From assembly GCF_024347435.1 (NCBI RefSeq), contig NZ_AP025480.1:248001-312000 (forward strand): a stretch of 64,000 nucleotides of DNA, read 5' to 3'. The DNA comes from Vibrio cyclitrophicus. Lineage in GTDB: Bacteria > Pseudomonadota > Gammaproteobacteria > Enterobacterales > Vibrionaceae. The translations under genes and the position numbers were made by a program. Below, piece after piece: positions 51,941 to 61,701 of this stretch. The notes beneath the pieces were generated by a model. That model searched no databases. It was not told the origin of the DNA and saw only the letters and a list, made by a program, of their open reading frames with translations. Numbering within the stretch: the first letter of the stretch is position 1; every line of letters starts with the position of its first letter.

Positions 51941-52732
51941 ATGACGCCCGATCTACTCTTTAAATCACTTTGGGACGATTACATTCACAGGCTTTGTCCA
52001 TCGGCTGAGAAAGTACATCACTTGCTGAAAGAAGACGAAGCTCTGATTAATGATCACATTGCACTGCGTACTTTCAATGTTGCTCCGCTAGGTATTGAAA
52101 CATTGGCTAAGCCTTTCCTTGAGCTAGGTTATAAAGCGTGTGGCGATTACTTGTTTGAGAGTAAGAAGCTAGTCGCGAAGCATTACGAGCACCCAGATCC
52201 AAATCAACCTAAAGTGTTCATTAGTGAGTTGAAGGTCGAAGAGTGTTCAAGTGACTTACAACAGATCGTTGCTAAATTGGTTGAGCAAGTCGACGTAAGC
52301 AAGCTTCAAGGCCATGAATTCTTATTTGGTGGTCGTCTATGGGACTTGAGCTTCGCAGATTTCCAAGTGCTTGCAAAAGAAAGTGAATACGCGTCTTGGC
52401 TCGCAGCTCATGGTTACGGTGCCAACCACTTTACAGTGAGCGTTAATCAACTCGATGCTTTTGATGAAGTGCAGGCAGTGAATGATTATTTGAGCGAATC
52501 AGGCTTCACGATCAATGCATCTGGTGGCCAGGTTAAAGGCTCTCCAGAGGTCTTATTAGAGCAATCATCAACAATGGCAGATAAAGTCCCAGTTTCATTT
52601 GTTGAGGGCAATGAGATGATTCCTGGAGGCTTCTATGAGTTCGCTAAGCGTTATGCGATGGCTAATGGTGAGCTTTATACCGGTTTTGTGGCAGCATCGG
52701 CTGACAAGATCTTCGAAAGCACTAACGGTTAA
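51941..52732 (+). CDS. DUF1338-family metalloenzyme, 2-oxoadipate dioxygenase/decarboxylase-like
   Basis: The 263-residue protein belongs to the DUF1338 family, whose member HglS of Pseudomonas putida converts 2-oxoadipate to 2-hydroxyglutarate with iron. The metal and substrate residues appear conserved as H39 and R43 in NDHIALRTF, H163 in GANHFTVS, and E233 in GGFYEFAKRY. It is shorter than HglS, and whether it shares the substrate is unknown. It follows astD after a terminator, so it may act in amino-acid catabolism. Confidence 0.82.
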   Translation: MTPDLLFKSLWDDYIHRLCPSAEKVHHLLKEDEALINDHIALRTFNVAPLGIETLAKPFLELGYKACGDYLFESKKLVAKHYEHPDPNQPKVFISELKVEECSSDLQQIVAKLVEQVDVSKLQGHEFLFGGRLWDLSFADFQVLAKESEYASWLAAHGYGANHFTVSVNQLDAFDEVQAVNDYLSESGFTINASGGQVKGSPEVLLEQSSTMADKVPVSFVEGNEMIPGGFYEFAKRYAMANGELYTGFVAASADKIFESTNG

Positions 52733-52853
52733 AGAAAGATACGAGTACGGACTTTACCCTAAAGATGCAGATAGGCTTCGCTTCGAGAGTGTTTGCGCTT
52801 CGAAGCTGTAGGTGTTTCATTCGTATTTTCTTTGTAGATCTTTAGAAAACAAA

Positions 52854-52883
52854 AAAGCCACCAAATTTGCATTTGGTGGCTTT
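52854..52883. terminator. Bidirectional terminator between the DUF1338 gene and crp
   Basis: AAAGCCACCAAAT-TTGC-ATTTGGTGGCTTT: a perfect 13-bp stem. It serves the converging genes; the A/T tails are short. Confidence 0.9.
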
Positions 52884-52909
52884 CAAATTTTAGGCTCAGT
52901 TAATCGAGA

Positions 52910-53542
52910 TTAACGAGTGCCATATACCACGATAGTTTTACCGTGTGCAGAAATTAGGTTCTGCTCTTCTAGCATCTTCAAGATACGACCAACTGTCTCA
53001 CGAGAACAACCAACGATCTGGCCAATCTCTTGGCGAGTGATCTTGATTTGCATGCCGTCAGGGTGAGTCATTGCATCTGGTTGTTTTGCTAGGTTTAGTA
53101 GCGTTTGTGCGATACGACCAGTTACGTCAAGGAACGCTAAGTCACCAACTTTTTGGCTAGTTACTTGTAGACGGTTTGCCATTTGCGCTGATAGACGCAT
53201 TAGGATGTCTGGGTTCACTTGGATAAGTTGACGGAATTTCTTGAAAGAAATTTCAGCTACTTCACAAGGAGATTTTGCACGAACCCAAGCTGTACGCTCT
53301 TGGTCTTCTTCGAATAAGCCTAGCTCACCGATGAAGTCGCCTTGGTTTAGGTAAGAAAGAATCATTTCCTTACCTTCTTCGTCTTTGATAAGAACTGCCA
53401 CAGAACCTTTAACAATGTAGTACAAGGTTTCTGCCTTTTCACCAGCATGAATCAAAGTACTTTTTGATGGGTACTTATGAATATGACAGTGTGAAAGGAA
53501 CCACTCTAATGTTGGATCGGTTTGAGGTTTACCTAGAACCAT
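52910..53542 (-). CDS. crp: CRP, cAMP receptor protein
   Basis: CRP is the global cAMP-dependent transcription regulator. The 210-residue protein has the cyclic-nucleotide domain ([47 protein letters not shown]) and a C-terminal winged helix with the recognition helix in [22 protein letters not shown]. It is nearly the E. coli sequence. A CRP-like site lies upstream, so autoregulation is likely. It is next to prkB on the same strand. Confidence 0.98.
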   Translation of the reverse strand: MVLGKPQTDPTLEWFLSHCHIHKYPSKSTLIHAGEKAETLYYIVKGSVAVLIKDEEGKEMILSYLNQGDFIGELGLFEEDQERTAWVRAKSPCEVAEISFKKFRQLIQVNPDILMRLSAQMANRLQVTSQKVGDLAFLDVTGRIAQTLLNLAKQPDAMTHPDGMQIKITRQEIGQIVGCSRETVGRILKMLEEQNLISAHGKTIVVYGTR

Positions 53543-53732
53543 AATATCTCACTTCCTCTGCAGGGTATGCTTGCCGCTTTCCGTATTTTAGCTAAGCCTG
53601 GATTGACTTGTAGGATAAGAGCACTCGTTGAGCGCTGCAAGCTATCTTGTGTTTCGTTTAAGAATAGTATCCTTTTTCAGGTACTATTTCTTGATTTTAA
53701 TCGTGACCAAGCTACGATTTTTTACGCAAAAT

Positions 53733-53748
53733 TGTGCACATGATCACG
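53733..53748. promoter_or_regulatory. CRP-like site upstream of crp
   Basis: TGTGCACATGATCACG matches the CRP consensus TGTGAN6TCACA at 8 of 10 fixed positions, about 190 bp before the crp start. A nearby repeat AATAGTATCC / GGTACTATT (53663-53688) may be a leader hairpin or second operator. Confidence 0.55.
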
Positions 53749-53781
53749 GTATGAAAAGTAATCAACCAGAATGGTGCTCTG

Positions 53782-54651
53782 TTAACCAATTTTTCCGGTT
53801 TCGATGAGTTGTTGTAGGATCGGCCTTACAATGAGCTCCATAGCAAAACTCATCTTCCCTCCTGGTACCACAAGCGTGTTGTGGCGAGACATAAATGAGC
53901 CATCAATCATAGCTAAAAGGTAAGGGAAATCGACGTTTTTGATGCCGCGCAAACGTATAACAACGAAGCTTTCGTCTAAACTTGGGATCCCTTTAGCGTT
54001 GAGAGGGTTTGATGTGTCTACCGTTGGAACACGCTGAAAGTTGATGTGAGTACGCGAAAACTGAGGAGTAATGTAGTTAAGGTAATCATCCATCGAGCGA
54101 ACAATCGAGTCCATTACTGCTTCACGAGAATGACCACGATCGCGTGTGTCGCGAACGAATTTCTGGATCCATTCTAAGTTGACGATAGGTACCATGCCGA
54201 TCAGCAAGTCGACGTGTTGAGAAACATTGATATCGCCATCAACCACACCGCCGTGCAGGCCTTCGTAAAACATCACATCTGAATTTTCTGGGATCTCTTG
54301 CCATGGCGTAAAGGTGCCTGGCATTTGATTGTAAGGAACGGCTTCATCGAACGTGTGCAGGTAGCTACGTACCTTGCCTGTACCTTCGTTACCGTATTTA
54401 CGGAAGAACTCTTCTAGCGCACCAAAGTCGTTGGCTTGTGGACCAAAGTAGCTGATGTGCTTACCTTGCTCGCGCGCTTTACGGATCTCGACATCCATCT
54501 CTGGTCGAGTGAAGCGATGGAAACTATCCCCTTCAACCCAAGCGGCCTTCACGTCCATCATATTGAACATTTTACGGAAGGCTTCTGAGGTGGTGGTGGT
54601 GCCGGCTCCTGATGAACCCGTCACCGCAATAATTGGATGTTTAGCGGACAT
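53782..54651 (-). CDS. prkB: PrkB, orphan phosphoribulokinase
   Basis: This is a 289-residue P-loop kinase with GSSGAGTTTTSEAF near the N-terminus, an EGDSFHRFTRPEMD segment, and EGLHGGVVDGDINVSQHVD. The family phosphorylates ribulose 5-phosphate in the Calvin cycle, but no RuBisCO genes are near and gamma-proteobacterial PrkB next to crp has no settled role. The locus order yheU-prkB-crp is shared with E. coli. Confidence 0.9.
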   Translation of the reverse strand: MSAKHPIIAVTGSSGAGTTTTSEAFRKMFNMMDVKAAWVEGDSFHRFTRPEMDVEIRKAREQGKHISYFGPQANDFGALEEFFRKYGNEGTGKVRSYLHTFDEAVPYNQMPGTFTPWQEIPENSDVMFYEGLHGGVVDGDINVSQHVDLLIGMVPIVNLEWIQKFVRDTRDRGHSREAVMDSIVRSMDDYLNYITPQFSRTHINFQRVPTVDTSNPLNAKGIPSLDESFVVIRLRGIKNVDFPYLLAMIDGSFMSRHNTLVVPGGKMSFAMELIVRPILQQLIETGKIG

Positions 54652-54728
54652 GACAACCCTTGTCTTTTGAGTAACTTACTTGTTAGCAATCGTTTACCAC
54701 TATAACACGGCTCCTTTATGAGCGCAGC

Positions 54729-54941
54729 CTAGAAGCGTTTTGTGACTTGAATATCAACGGTTTCATGCAGCTCAGAAAATACGATACTGACTTCTCCTGA
54801 GGCTAATTGATGTTTCACTTGGTCAATCTTGTTTTGCAATGAAACCTCTACATCACCGTAGTCTGTACCTTCACGCAGCACGAACTCTTTGATGAGGTTT
54901 TCCAGTGTTTCTGGTGCAATGTCTTGCCATGGGATGATCAT
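54729..54941 (-). CDS. yheU: YheU-family small protein (UPF0270)
   Basis: A 70-residue protein of unknown function, starting [20 protein letters not shown] and containing [19 protein letters not shown], which is the family pattern. It lies between yheT and prkB as in E. coli. An AGAGAAG site precedes the ATG. Function not known. Confidence 0.92.
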   Translation of the reverse strand: MIIPWQDIAPETLENLIKEFVLREGTDYGDVEVSLQNKIDQVKHQLASGEVSIVFSELHETVDIQVTKRF

Positions 54942-55039
54942 AAATACTTCTCTCTTTTATATTCATAAATAGGTTTATTGATGTGTTGATTACTGCGTCT
55001 AGTGACGTCTACCACTCAGTCCTTAAAAAGGCTCGGTCA

Positions 55040-56059
55040 TTATGCCGAATCTTGGATACTTTCATAGTAGGCTGGCAATGCTTCTTCTAGCCAAAACCTG
55101 GGCTTGAGCGTGCTACCGGTAATGAACCCCACATGGCCACCTTTCTGAAACAAGCGATAATCAATATTGTCTGGTAGTACGAATTTTGGAATAACATCAT
55201 CAGTCATGAAAGGATCGTCTTTAGCATGAATGATCTGAGTCGGTAGCTTAATCTTATTCAGTTTTGGAAGCGCTGAACATTGAGCATAGTAGTCTTGAGC
55301 ATTCTTAAATCCATGCAGAGGCGCAGTGATCCTTTCATCAAACTCATACAGTTTGTCTATTTTTTTGATGGTTTCAGCGGAGATACCTATTTTTTCTTGT
55401 AACAGCTTAACCTTTTTCAAGGCATTCGATTTGAGTGAGTTGAGCAGGTATTTTTTATAGAGCCTAGAGAAGCCTCTTTCAATACGACTGGAGCAGCAAG
55501 CTAAATCAAAAGGAGCAGAAACTATCGTTGCCGCCGACAGTAATGGGTCGTCCGCATACTCAGCCAAGTAGTTCGCCAGCATGTTTCCGCCTAGAGATAT
55601 ACCAACCGCAACCTTTGGGTTATTGGGAAATTGCGCGTGTAAGTGTCGTAGAAAGAAACGAGCATCTTCTACTTCTCCTGAATGGTACGCGCGAGCCAAG
55701 CGATTCGGTTTTCCGCTGCATCCTCTAAAGTGCATCATCACGGATAACCAACCATCTTTAGCAAACGCATTCATCAGTCCATTGGCGTAAGGGCTTTCAA
55801 AGCTGCCTTCCAAACCGTGGAATAGAACGAAAATGGGCTTATTATTCGCATCTCCTCTGCTTTTATTATCACTATTGGGGCTATCTCCCTTCGGGTCCTC
55901 GCTCCATGCAAGGTCGAGGAAATCACCGTCGGGAGTTTCTAAGGTTTGCCATTGAGGATCAAATAACGCCTGCTTTCTAATAAACCGTGGCACTAAGGTT
56001 TGTAAGTGCGGATTAGAGAGACCAGCCGCTGCGGTAAATATTGTCATAAAACAGTCCAT
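55040..56059 (-). CDS. yheT: YheT-family alpha/beta hydrolase
   Basis: This is a predicted esterase or lipase-like hydrolase of about 339 residues. LSNPHLQTLVPRFIRK near the start is family-typical, VGISLGGNMLANY gives the nucleophile-elbow Ser, and KDDPFMTDD plus GGHVGF supply the acid and catalytic His. I chose the ATG at 56059, preceded by AAGAAG. In-frame alternatives are 56110 (17 residues longer) and 56047 (4 shorter). Substrate is unknown. It is leftward in the order yheS, TIGR02444-type gene, yheT, yheU, prkB. Confidence 0.88.
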   Translation of the reverse strand: MDCFMTIFTAAAGLSNPHLQTLVPRFIRKQALFDPQWQTLETPDGDFLDLAWSEDPKGDSPNSDNKSRGDANNKPIFVLFHGLEGSFESPYANGLMNAFAKDGWLSVMMHFRGCSGKPNRLARAYHSGEVEDARFFLRHLHAQFPNNPKVAVGISLGGNMLANYLAEYADDPLLSAATIVSAPFDLACCSSRIERGFSRLYKKYLLNSLKSNALKKVKLLQEKIGISAETIKKIDKLYEFDERITAPLHGFKNAQDYYAQCSALPKLNKIKLPTQIIHAKDDPFMTDDVIPKFVLPDNIDYRLFQKGGHVGFITGSTLKPRFWLEEALPAYYESIQDSA

Positions 56060-56318
56060 GCTTCTTTTATGGGCTTTGATAAAGTGTTGAGCTTTTAGTG
56101 AAACGCCCATGTTTTTATTTGAGCTTGGTTGATTCTCGGCATAAGCGCAAGAGTTTCACTCATACAGGTTACAAAACAGGTTGTAGGTAACTGGTTGAAT
56201 ACTATCGAGGTTAAGCTCTATATATTGCTAATAATCCGAGCCACCATCGCGTGAACACGAAGAACGATAGTCCCCAATAAGCTTGGATCTTGATCTAACA
56301 AAAGGAAAAGGGAATGCC

Positions 56319-56789
56319 TTAGGGCTGAGGGGCTGGTTCAGAAAAAGCAACATAGAGGTTTTCTGCCCCTAATAATCGACAGTATTGAAAAGCGAGAGGC
56401 GCTTGTTGGTTTGCGAAAAGCTGAAGAGAGTTTATGTAGTCGACGAGATCAGATTGTTGTTGTTTCTCTAGTTGTAATTCGAACTGTAAGGCTTCACGGT
56501 AGAGTGAATCAACAACGTGTGCTTTGAGATGCTTACGTAGCTCTCGATAACTATGAAGCAGGGTTTCAGAGCGGCTCAAGCACTGTTGAACTTTGTGCCA
56601 CTCTTCTTCGGCAAAAGACAATTGCTGCTCATCAAGCCATTTGAGCAGCAGCAGTAGATTGACGTTGCCGTGAAACTGGTTTTGTAAAGCTAGGCACGCA
56701 TCCTTTACACCACGCACACTGTAATACTGAAGGCTAAATTGCCATAGTCGTTCCAGTGTTAGTGATATTGGGGCGTGCTCTGGGCTCAT
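56319..56789 (-). CDS. TIGR02444-type (DUF2390) protein of unknown function
   Basis: A 156-residue, mostly helical, Leu- and Gln-rich protein starting with a conserved LWQFSLQYYSVRGVKDACLALQ segment, which fits the TIGR02444 family from memory. Its start overlaps the stop of yheS by 4 bp (ATGA), so the two are translationally coupled. No catalytic motif is apparent. Confidence 0.8.
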   Translation of the reverse strand: MSPEHAPISLTLERLWQFSLQYYSVRGVKDACLALQNQFHGNVNLLLLLKWLDEQQLSFAEEEWHKVQQCLSRSETLLHSYRELRKHLKAHVVDSLYREALQFELQLEKQQQSDLVDYINSLQLFANQQAPLAFQYCRLLGAENLYVAFSEPAPQP

Positions 56790-58708
56790 AAGCTATCCAT
56801 ATCCTGTTCCATCTGCTCAAGCTCTTCTTGAGTGGACATCCAATCCATTTCAACTTCTTCTAGCTGTGACTTACTGCTCGCTTGGAGAGCGAGTACTTTA
56901 TTCAGTTTAGCCTTATTTTCAGCTTCATACAGTGAAGTGTCGGATAATTCTTGCTCGGCTTCTTCAAGAGCCAACGTTAATTTATCCATCTGCTTTTCAA
57001 ATTGACTCAGCTTTTTACGAATTGGTGCCGTTAGTTTACGGAACTCTGCTTCTTTACGTTTCTGATCTTTTTTTGCTGCCGCACTGTTGGCGCCGTCTTT
57101 TGCTGGTGCCAATGCTTGTGCTTCTTTGCGTTCAACTTTCTGCTGTTCGGTTAGCCACTTGTAGTAATCGCTTAGGTCACCATCAAACGGTGCAACTTGA
57201 CGGTCGTGTACCAAATACAAATCATCGGTAGTCGCACGGAGTAGGTAACGGTCATGCGATACGATAACCATTGCGCCTTCAAACGTCTGCAATGCAAACG
57301 TCAGCGCCTGACGCATGTCGAGATCCAAGTGGTTGGTTGGTTCATCGAGCAGCAAAAGATTCGGTTTTTGCCATACTAGTAGCGCCAGAACTAAACGCGC
57401 TTTTTCACCGCCTGAGAAGGGGGCTACTTTATCGAGCGCTTTTTCACCTTGGAAACCGAAGCTACCTAGGTAATCACGCAGTTGTTGCTCTGTGTGTTTA
57501 GGGGCAATCTGCATCATGTGTTGCAGCGGTGTTTCTTCTGGGTGCAGCGTCTCTAATTGGTGCTGTGCAAAGTAACCCATCTTAACGCCTTGTGAATAGC
57601 TCAGTTCACCACCTTGCTGTTTCAGTTCGCCAGAAAGGAGTTTAATCAGCGTTGACTTACCAGCGCCATTTCGGCCAAGTAGACCAATACGACTGCCCGG
57701 TACTAGGTTCAAGCGAATCTTCTCTAGAATCAGGTTGTCATCGTAACCCGCAGAGACTTCATCCATCATCATGATTGGATTTGGTAGCGCGTCTGGTTCT
57801 CTAAACTCAAAGCTGAATGGGTTATCAAATTGAGCGGGCAGCACTTGTTCCATTTTCTCTAATGCTTTGATACGGCTTTGCGCTTGGCGAGCTTTTGAGG
57901 CTTTGTAGCGGAAACGGTCAATGTAGCTCTGCATATGAGACATTTGTTTCTGCTGTTTTTGGTACATCGCTTGTTGCAGGATCAGTTTTTGCGCGCGTTG
58001 AGTTTCGAACGATGAGTAGTTGCCGGTGTATTCATTGAGCAGCTGGTTTTCAACATGCACGATGCGGTTGACGATAGGATCCAAGAAATCTCTATCGTGC
58101 GAGATAAGAACGAGTGTGCCAGGGTAGTTTTGTAACCAGCGTTCTAGCCACATTACTGCGTCTAAATCCAAGTGGTTGGTTGGCTCATCGAGTAGCAGTA
58201 GGTCACTGCGGCACAATAGGGCTTGCGCTAAGTTCAAACGCATACGCCAACCACCCGAGAACTGGGTTAGGTTCCATGTCATTTGTTCTTGGCGAAATCC
58301 TAAGCCATCCAATAGCTCAGCAGCACGTGCTTTGATGCTGTAACCACCAATGGTTTCAATTTTGCCGTGGATCTCTGCTACTAATGTGCCGTTGTCGGCT
58401 TGTTCAGCTTTCTCTAGTTGATCTTCAAGGCCGCGATATTCACGGTCGCCATCAATCACGTATTCAATCGCTGTTCTTTCTAGTGCTGGCGTTTCTTGAG
58501 CAACCCAAGCCATTTCCCAATGGGCTGGTTTACTGAATGAGCCAGCATCAATAGACAGCTCGTCTTTAATTAAGGCGAACAGCGTAGATTTACCACAGCC
58601 GTTTTTACCAACCAAACCGATCTTGTCGCCAGGATGAAAAGTCGCAGATGCTTGGTCGAGGAGTGGCTTACCGCCGCGTAGCAATTGAATATCAGAGAAA
58701 GTAATCAT
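56786..58708 (-). CDS. yheS: YheS, ABC-F ATPase
   Basis: A 640-residue soluble ABC-F protein with two ATPase domains: GKNGCGKST and GRNGAGKST Walker A motifs, SGGWR and SGGEK signatures, and LLLDEPTNHLDLD twice. Between lies a linker of about 80 residues rich in Gln and Lys (the P-site tRNA interaction motif of the family), and the C-terminus is a coiled coil. ABC-F proteins bind the ribosome. It has no transmembrane part. It is divergent from kefG. Confidence 0.96.
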   Translation of the reverse strand: MITFSDIQLLRGGKPLLDQASATFHPGDKIGLVGKNGCGKSTLFALIKDELSIDAGSFSKPAHWEMAWVAQETPALERTAIEYVIDGDREYRGLEDQLEKAEQADNGTLVAEIHGKIETIGGYSIKARAAELLDGLGFRQEQMTWNLTQFSGGWRMRLNLAQALLCRSDLLLLDEPTNHLDLDAVMWLERWLQNYPGTLVLISHDRDFLDPIVNRIVHVENQLLNEYTGNYSSFETQRAQKLILQQAMYQKQQKQMSHMQSYIDRFRYKASKARQAQSRIKALEKMEQVLPAQFDNPFSFEFREPDALPNPIMMMDEVSAGYDDNLILEKIRLNLVPGSRIGLLGRNGAGKSTLIKLLSGELKQQGGELSYSQGVKMGYFAQHQLETLHPEETPLQHMMQIAPKHTEQQLRDYLGSFGFQGEKALDKVAPFSGGEKARLVLALLVWQKPNLLLLDEPTNHLDLDMRQALTFALQTFEGAMVIVSHDRYLLRATTDDLYLVHDRQVAPFDGDLSDYYKWLTEQQKVERKEAQALAPAKDGANSAAAKKDQKRKEAEFRKLTAPIRKKLSQFEKQMDKLTLALEEAEQELSDTSLYEAENKAKLNKVLALQASSKSQLEEVEMDWMSTQEELEQMEQDMDSL

Positions 58709-58881
58709 ATAGAGGTAGCATAGAAATTAGAGGTGAACAGACGCCTGCATAGTAGGCTGAATCCAGATAAAAGTCGATCACAATGCAATTTGCGTTATGA
58801 TGCCAATAACATATTAATAACTTTTATTTAAATTCTAGTGGCCTTGCCACCGTTTAGCCCTTAAAGGAATGTTTCAAAGGA

Positions 58882-59466
58882 ATGAGTATTACTCCCTCGA
58901 TAGACAAACCCGTGCCAAAGGTATTAGTGATCTATGCGCACCCAGAGCCGCAAACCTCTATCGCTAACCAGATCATGGTTAAAAAGATAGAGTCGCTTGG
59001 GAATGTTAAAATCCACGATCTTTATGCCCTCTATCCTGACTTCTTTATTGATGTGCCTTATGAGCATGAACTGCTTCTGCAGTACGATGTGATTGTATTC
59101 CAACATCCTTTGTTTATGTACTCATGCCCTTCGTTATTGAAGGAATGGTTTGACCGAGTATTAGGCAAGGGCTTTGCGTTTGGTGAGCAAAGTGCACTTA
59201 AGGGTAAGCATTGGCGCAGTGTTATCACCACGGGTGGTAAAGAAGAGGCGTTTGGTGCTGCAGGCTATAATAAGTATCCCTTACAAGAGATCTTGCAACC
59301 GTTTGAGCTAACTGCCGCTTTGTGCCAGATGCACTGGATGTCACCTTTAGTTTTACATTGGGCTCGAAATGTCTCGGATATGACGCGTTACCAACACGCT
59401 GAAGAATATCGAAATTGGTTGCGAGATCCGCTACAAGATATAGGAGCAAATGATGGCTCTGACTAA
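58882..59466 (+). CDS. kefG: KefG, ancillary protein of the KefB potassium efflux system
   Basis: A flavodoxin-fold quinone oxidoreductase of 194 residues that is needed for full KefB activity in E. coli. VLVIYAHPEPQTS forms the flavin phosphate loop, and PLFMYSCPSLLKEWFDRVLGKGFAFG and TTGGKEEAFG are family-typical. The end overlaps the start of kefB by 14 bp. AAAGGAATG precedes the ATG. Confidence 0.94.
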   Translation: MSITPSIDKPVPKVLVIYAHPEPQTSIANQIMVKKIESLGNVKIHDLYALYPDFFIDVPYEHELLLQYDVIVFQHPLFMYSCPSLLKEWFDRVLGKGFAFGEQSALKGKHWRSVITTGGKEEAFGAAGYNKYPLQEILQPFELTAALCQMHWMSPLVLHWARNVSDMTRYQHAEEYRNWLRDPLQDIGANDGSD

Positions 59467-61249
59467 TGATTTCCTACAAAGTAGCGCTATATTTTTAGCG
59501 GCGGCTGTGGTTGCGGTTCCTATCGCGCAGCGAGCAGGCTTAGGTTCAGTATTAGGTTACTTATTAGCGGGTGTCGCTATTGGTCCATGGGGGCTTGGCC
59601 TAATCAGTGACGTAGAGGCCATTCTACATTTCTCAGAGTTCGGGGTGGTGCTGCTGCTCTTCCTTATTGGTTTAGAGCTTAACCCCAAAAAACTGTGGCA
59701 GATGCGGGCGCCTATTCTCGGCTTAGGGGGGGCGCAAGTGTTGATCACCACCTTGATTATTACCGCCATCGCCTGTTTGTTCGGATTGACTTGGCAAACT
59801 AGCCTCGTGATAGGTATGGGGTTAGCCTTATCTTCGACAGCCATCGCCTTGCGCGTTATTGAAGAGCGAGAGCTTGGTGGTAAAGAAGCGGGACAGTCAG
59901 GCTTTGCAGTCTTACTTTTCCAAGATATTGCAGTAATCCCTATGTTAGCGGTGTTGCCTCTGCTTGCGGGCAATACGGGCGGTAGTTGGGCTGACATGTT
60001 GTGGATGCTAGGCGGCGTGATTGGCTTACTTGTTGGTGGTCATTTCTTACTGAGACCACTATTCCGCTATGTGGTCATGAGCGGTGTTCGTGAGTTGTTT
60101 ACCGTTGCAGCGCTGCTATTGGTGATTGGTATTGCCGTCATCATGCAGCAGATTGGTTTGTCGATGGCGCTGGGTACTTTCTTAGCGGGTGTTCTTCTAG
60201 CAGAAAGTGAATATCGACACGAGCTTGAAATTGCGATTGACCCATTCAAAGGGTTATTGCTTGGCCTGTTCTTTATCTCTGTGGGTATGGCGGTGAACTT
60301 AGGTTTACTAGCCGAAAGCCCATTCGCGATACTGATTGCAGTTTGTGCATTGGTCGTGTTGAAAGGTTTGGTACTGTATGCACTTGCCCGTATCTTTGGT
60401 ACACAGACAAAAGCGCGTAGCCGAATGGCGATGATACTCAGCCAAGGTGGTGAGTTTGCCTTTGTTATTTTTACTGCGGCGAGTGCACAGGGTATTTTAA
60501 GTGGTGAACAGGTATCGTTCTTACTGGTCGTGGTGAGTTTATCAATGGTGACTACGCCATTGATGCTTAAGCTGCAAGACCGATTCTTTGCTCGTCAACT
60601 TAATCAAATCAGTGAAAGCGCGATGTCTTCTGATGTAGTTGATCGTAGCCCTAGAGTGATCATTGCTGGTTTTGGTCGTTTCGGTCAGATCATTGGTCGC
60701 TTGATGTACGCTAATAAGATTCGTATCACCGTCCTTGAAAGTGATGCCAGCCAAATACATATCCTTAGAAAATTCGGCTACAAGGTATTTTACGGTGATT
60801 CAACTCATCTAGAACTGTTACGTGCCGCAGGCGCTGATAGAGCGGAGGCGATTGTACTGTGTACTGACTCTCCCGATGAAATCATGAAAACCGTCGATTT
60901 ATGTAAGCAGCACTTCCCGCGCTTAAAGATCTTAGCGCGTGCACGAAGCCGTGTTGAAGCCTATCAATTACTTAACCATGGTGTGAGCAACTACTCTCGT
61001 GAAACTTTCCTTGGAGCATTAGATTTAGGGCGTCAAACATTGACTGAACTTGGCATGCATCCATATAAAGCGAAGCGAGCAGAAGCACATTTTAGGAAAT
61101 TGGATAATGGTATGCTCAAAGAGTTACTTCCTCAGCACAACGAAGATGCCGAGCTAGCTCAAAGAGCGAAAGAGGCTCGTAAAGAGCTGGAAGAAATTTT
61201 TGGACACGAGATGGAAAATGATCATCAGTCTCGAAACTATTGGCAGTAG
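59453..61249 (+). CDS. kefB: KefB, glutathione-regulated K+/H+ antiporter
   Basis: KefB acidifies the cell by K+ efflux to protect against electrophiles, and is gated by glutathione adducts. The 598-residue protein has about 12 membrane helices (CPA2 antiporter) to residue 380, then a cytoplasmic RCK/TrkA-N domain with GFGRFGQIIGRL. Two ATGs are adjacent; I use 59453 for better spacing to GGAG. The preceding KefG overlap supports KefB over KefC. Confidence 0.94.
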   Translation: MALTNDFLQSSAIFLAAAVVAVPIAQRAGLGSVLGYLLAGVAIGPWGLGLISDVEAILHFSEFGVVLLLFLIGLELNPKKLWQMRAPILGLGGAQVLITTLIITAIACLFGLTWQTSLVIGMGLALSSTAIALRVIEERELGGKEAGQSGFAVLLFQDIAVIPMLAVLPLLAGNTGGSWADMLWMLGGVIGLLVGGHFLLRPLFRYVVMSGVRELFTVAALLLVIGIAVIMQQIGLSMALGTFLAGVLLAESEYRHELEIAIDPFKGLLLGLFFISVGMAVNLGLLAESPFAILIAVCALVVLKGLVLYALARIFGTQTKARSRMAMILSQGGEFAFVIFTAASAQGILSGEQVSFLLVVVSLSMVTTPLMLKLQDRFFARQLNQISESAMSSDVVDRSPRVIIAGFGRFGQIIGRLMYANKIRITVLESDASQIHILRKFGYKVFYGDSTHLELLRAAGADRAEAIVLCTDSPDEIMKTVDLCKQHFPRLKILARARSRVEAYQLLNHGVSNYSRETFLGALDLGRQTLTELGMHPYKAKRAEAHFRKLDNGMLKELLPQHNEDAELAQRAKEARKELEEIFGHEMENDHQSRNYWQ

Positions 61250-61404
61250 CCTGAGTCTAGAGTGAATAACCCGAGCTTAGGAATATAGCTGAACTCAGAA
61301 ATAGCAGTCTAAAGAACCAACCTAATAATAAACGCGGTCTCTGCTTAGTTTCTAATAGAGCGGGCGGGATGAACTGCGAATCCAGAGTAGTAAAGGACAT
61401 TAAC

Positions 61405-61605
61405 GTGAAACAGAAAAAACGCTTTATCGCTGGGGCGAGCTGCCCAAGCTGCAACACTCAAGATACTCTTCGCTGGTGGATAGAGAATAATATCGAATTG
61501 GTGGAATGTGTTGATTGTAATTTCAATGAGCAGCGGAAACCGAAAACTGTAGAGAAATCTGAACACGCGAATCAAGAAATGATCGGTATTTTTAAACCAG
61601 AATGA
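61405..61605 (+). CDS. yheV: YheV-family small zinc-ribbon protein
   Basis: A 66-residue protein of the DUF2387/YheV family starting at GTG: KQKKRFIAGASCPSC, then VECVDC, giving two CxxC pairs likely to bind metal, and ending with the conserved IGIFKPE. The GTG at 61405 has AAGGA 7 bp upstream. An in-frame ATG at 61369 lacks support. It lies between kefB and slyD, the same order as in E. coli. Function unknown. Confidence 0.88.
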   Translation: MKQKKRFIAGASCPSCNTQDTLRWWIENNIELVECVDCNFNEQRKPKTVEKSEHANQEMIGIFKPE

Positions 61606-61701
61606 TTGAGTTTCACTAATTCATCCCCATAATATCGGGTGTATAAAATTTATTCCTAGGCTCAACTGTTCGAGCCTAGTCCAAACCTCCTTGGAGCTCT
61701 C

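Noticed and set aside
61345..61575. Minus-strand frame overlapping yheV
   Set aside because: Opposite strand of a gene with clear Cys pairs, GTG start and ribosome-binding site.
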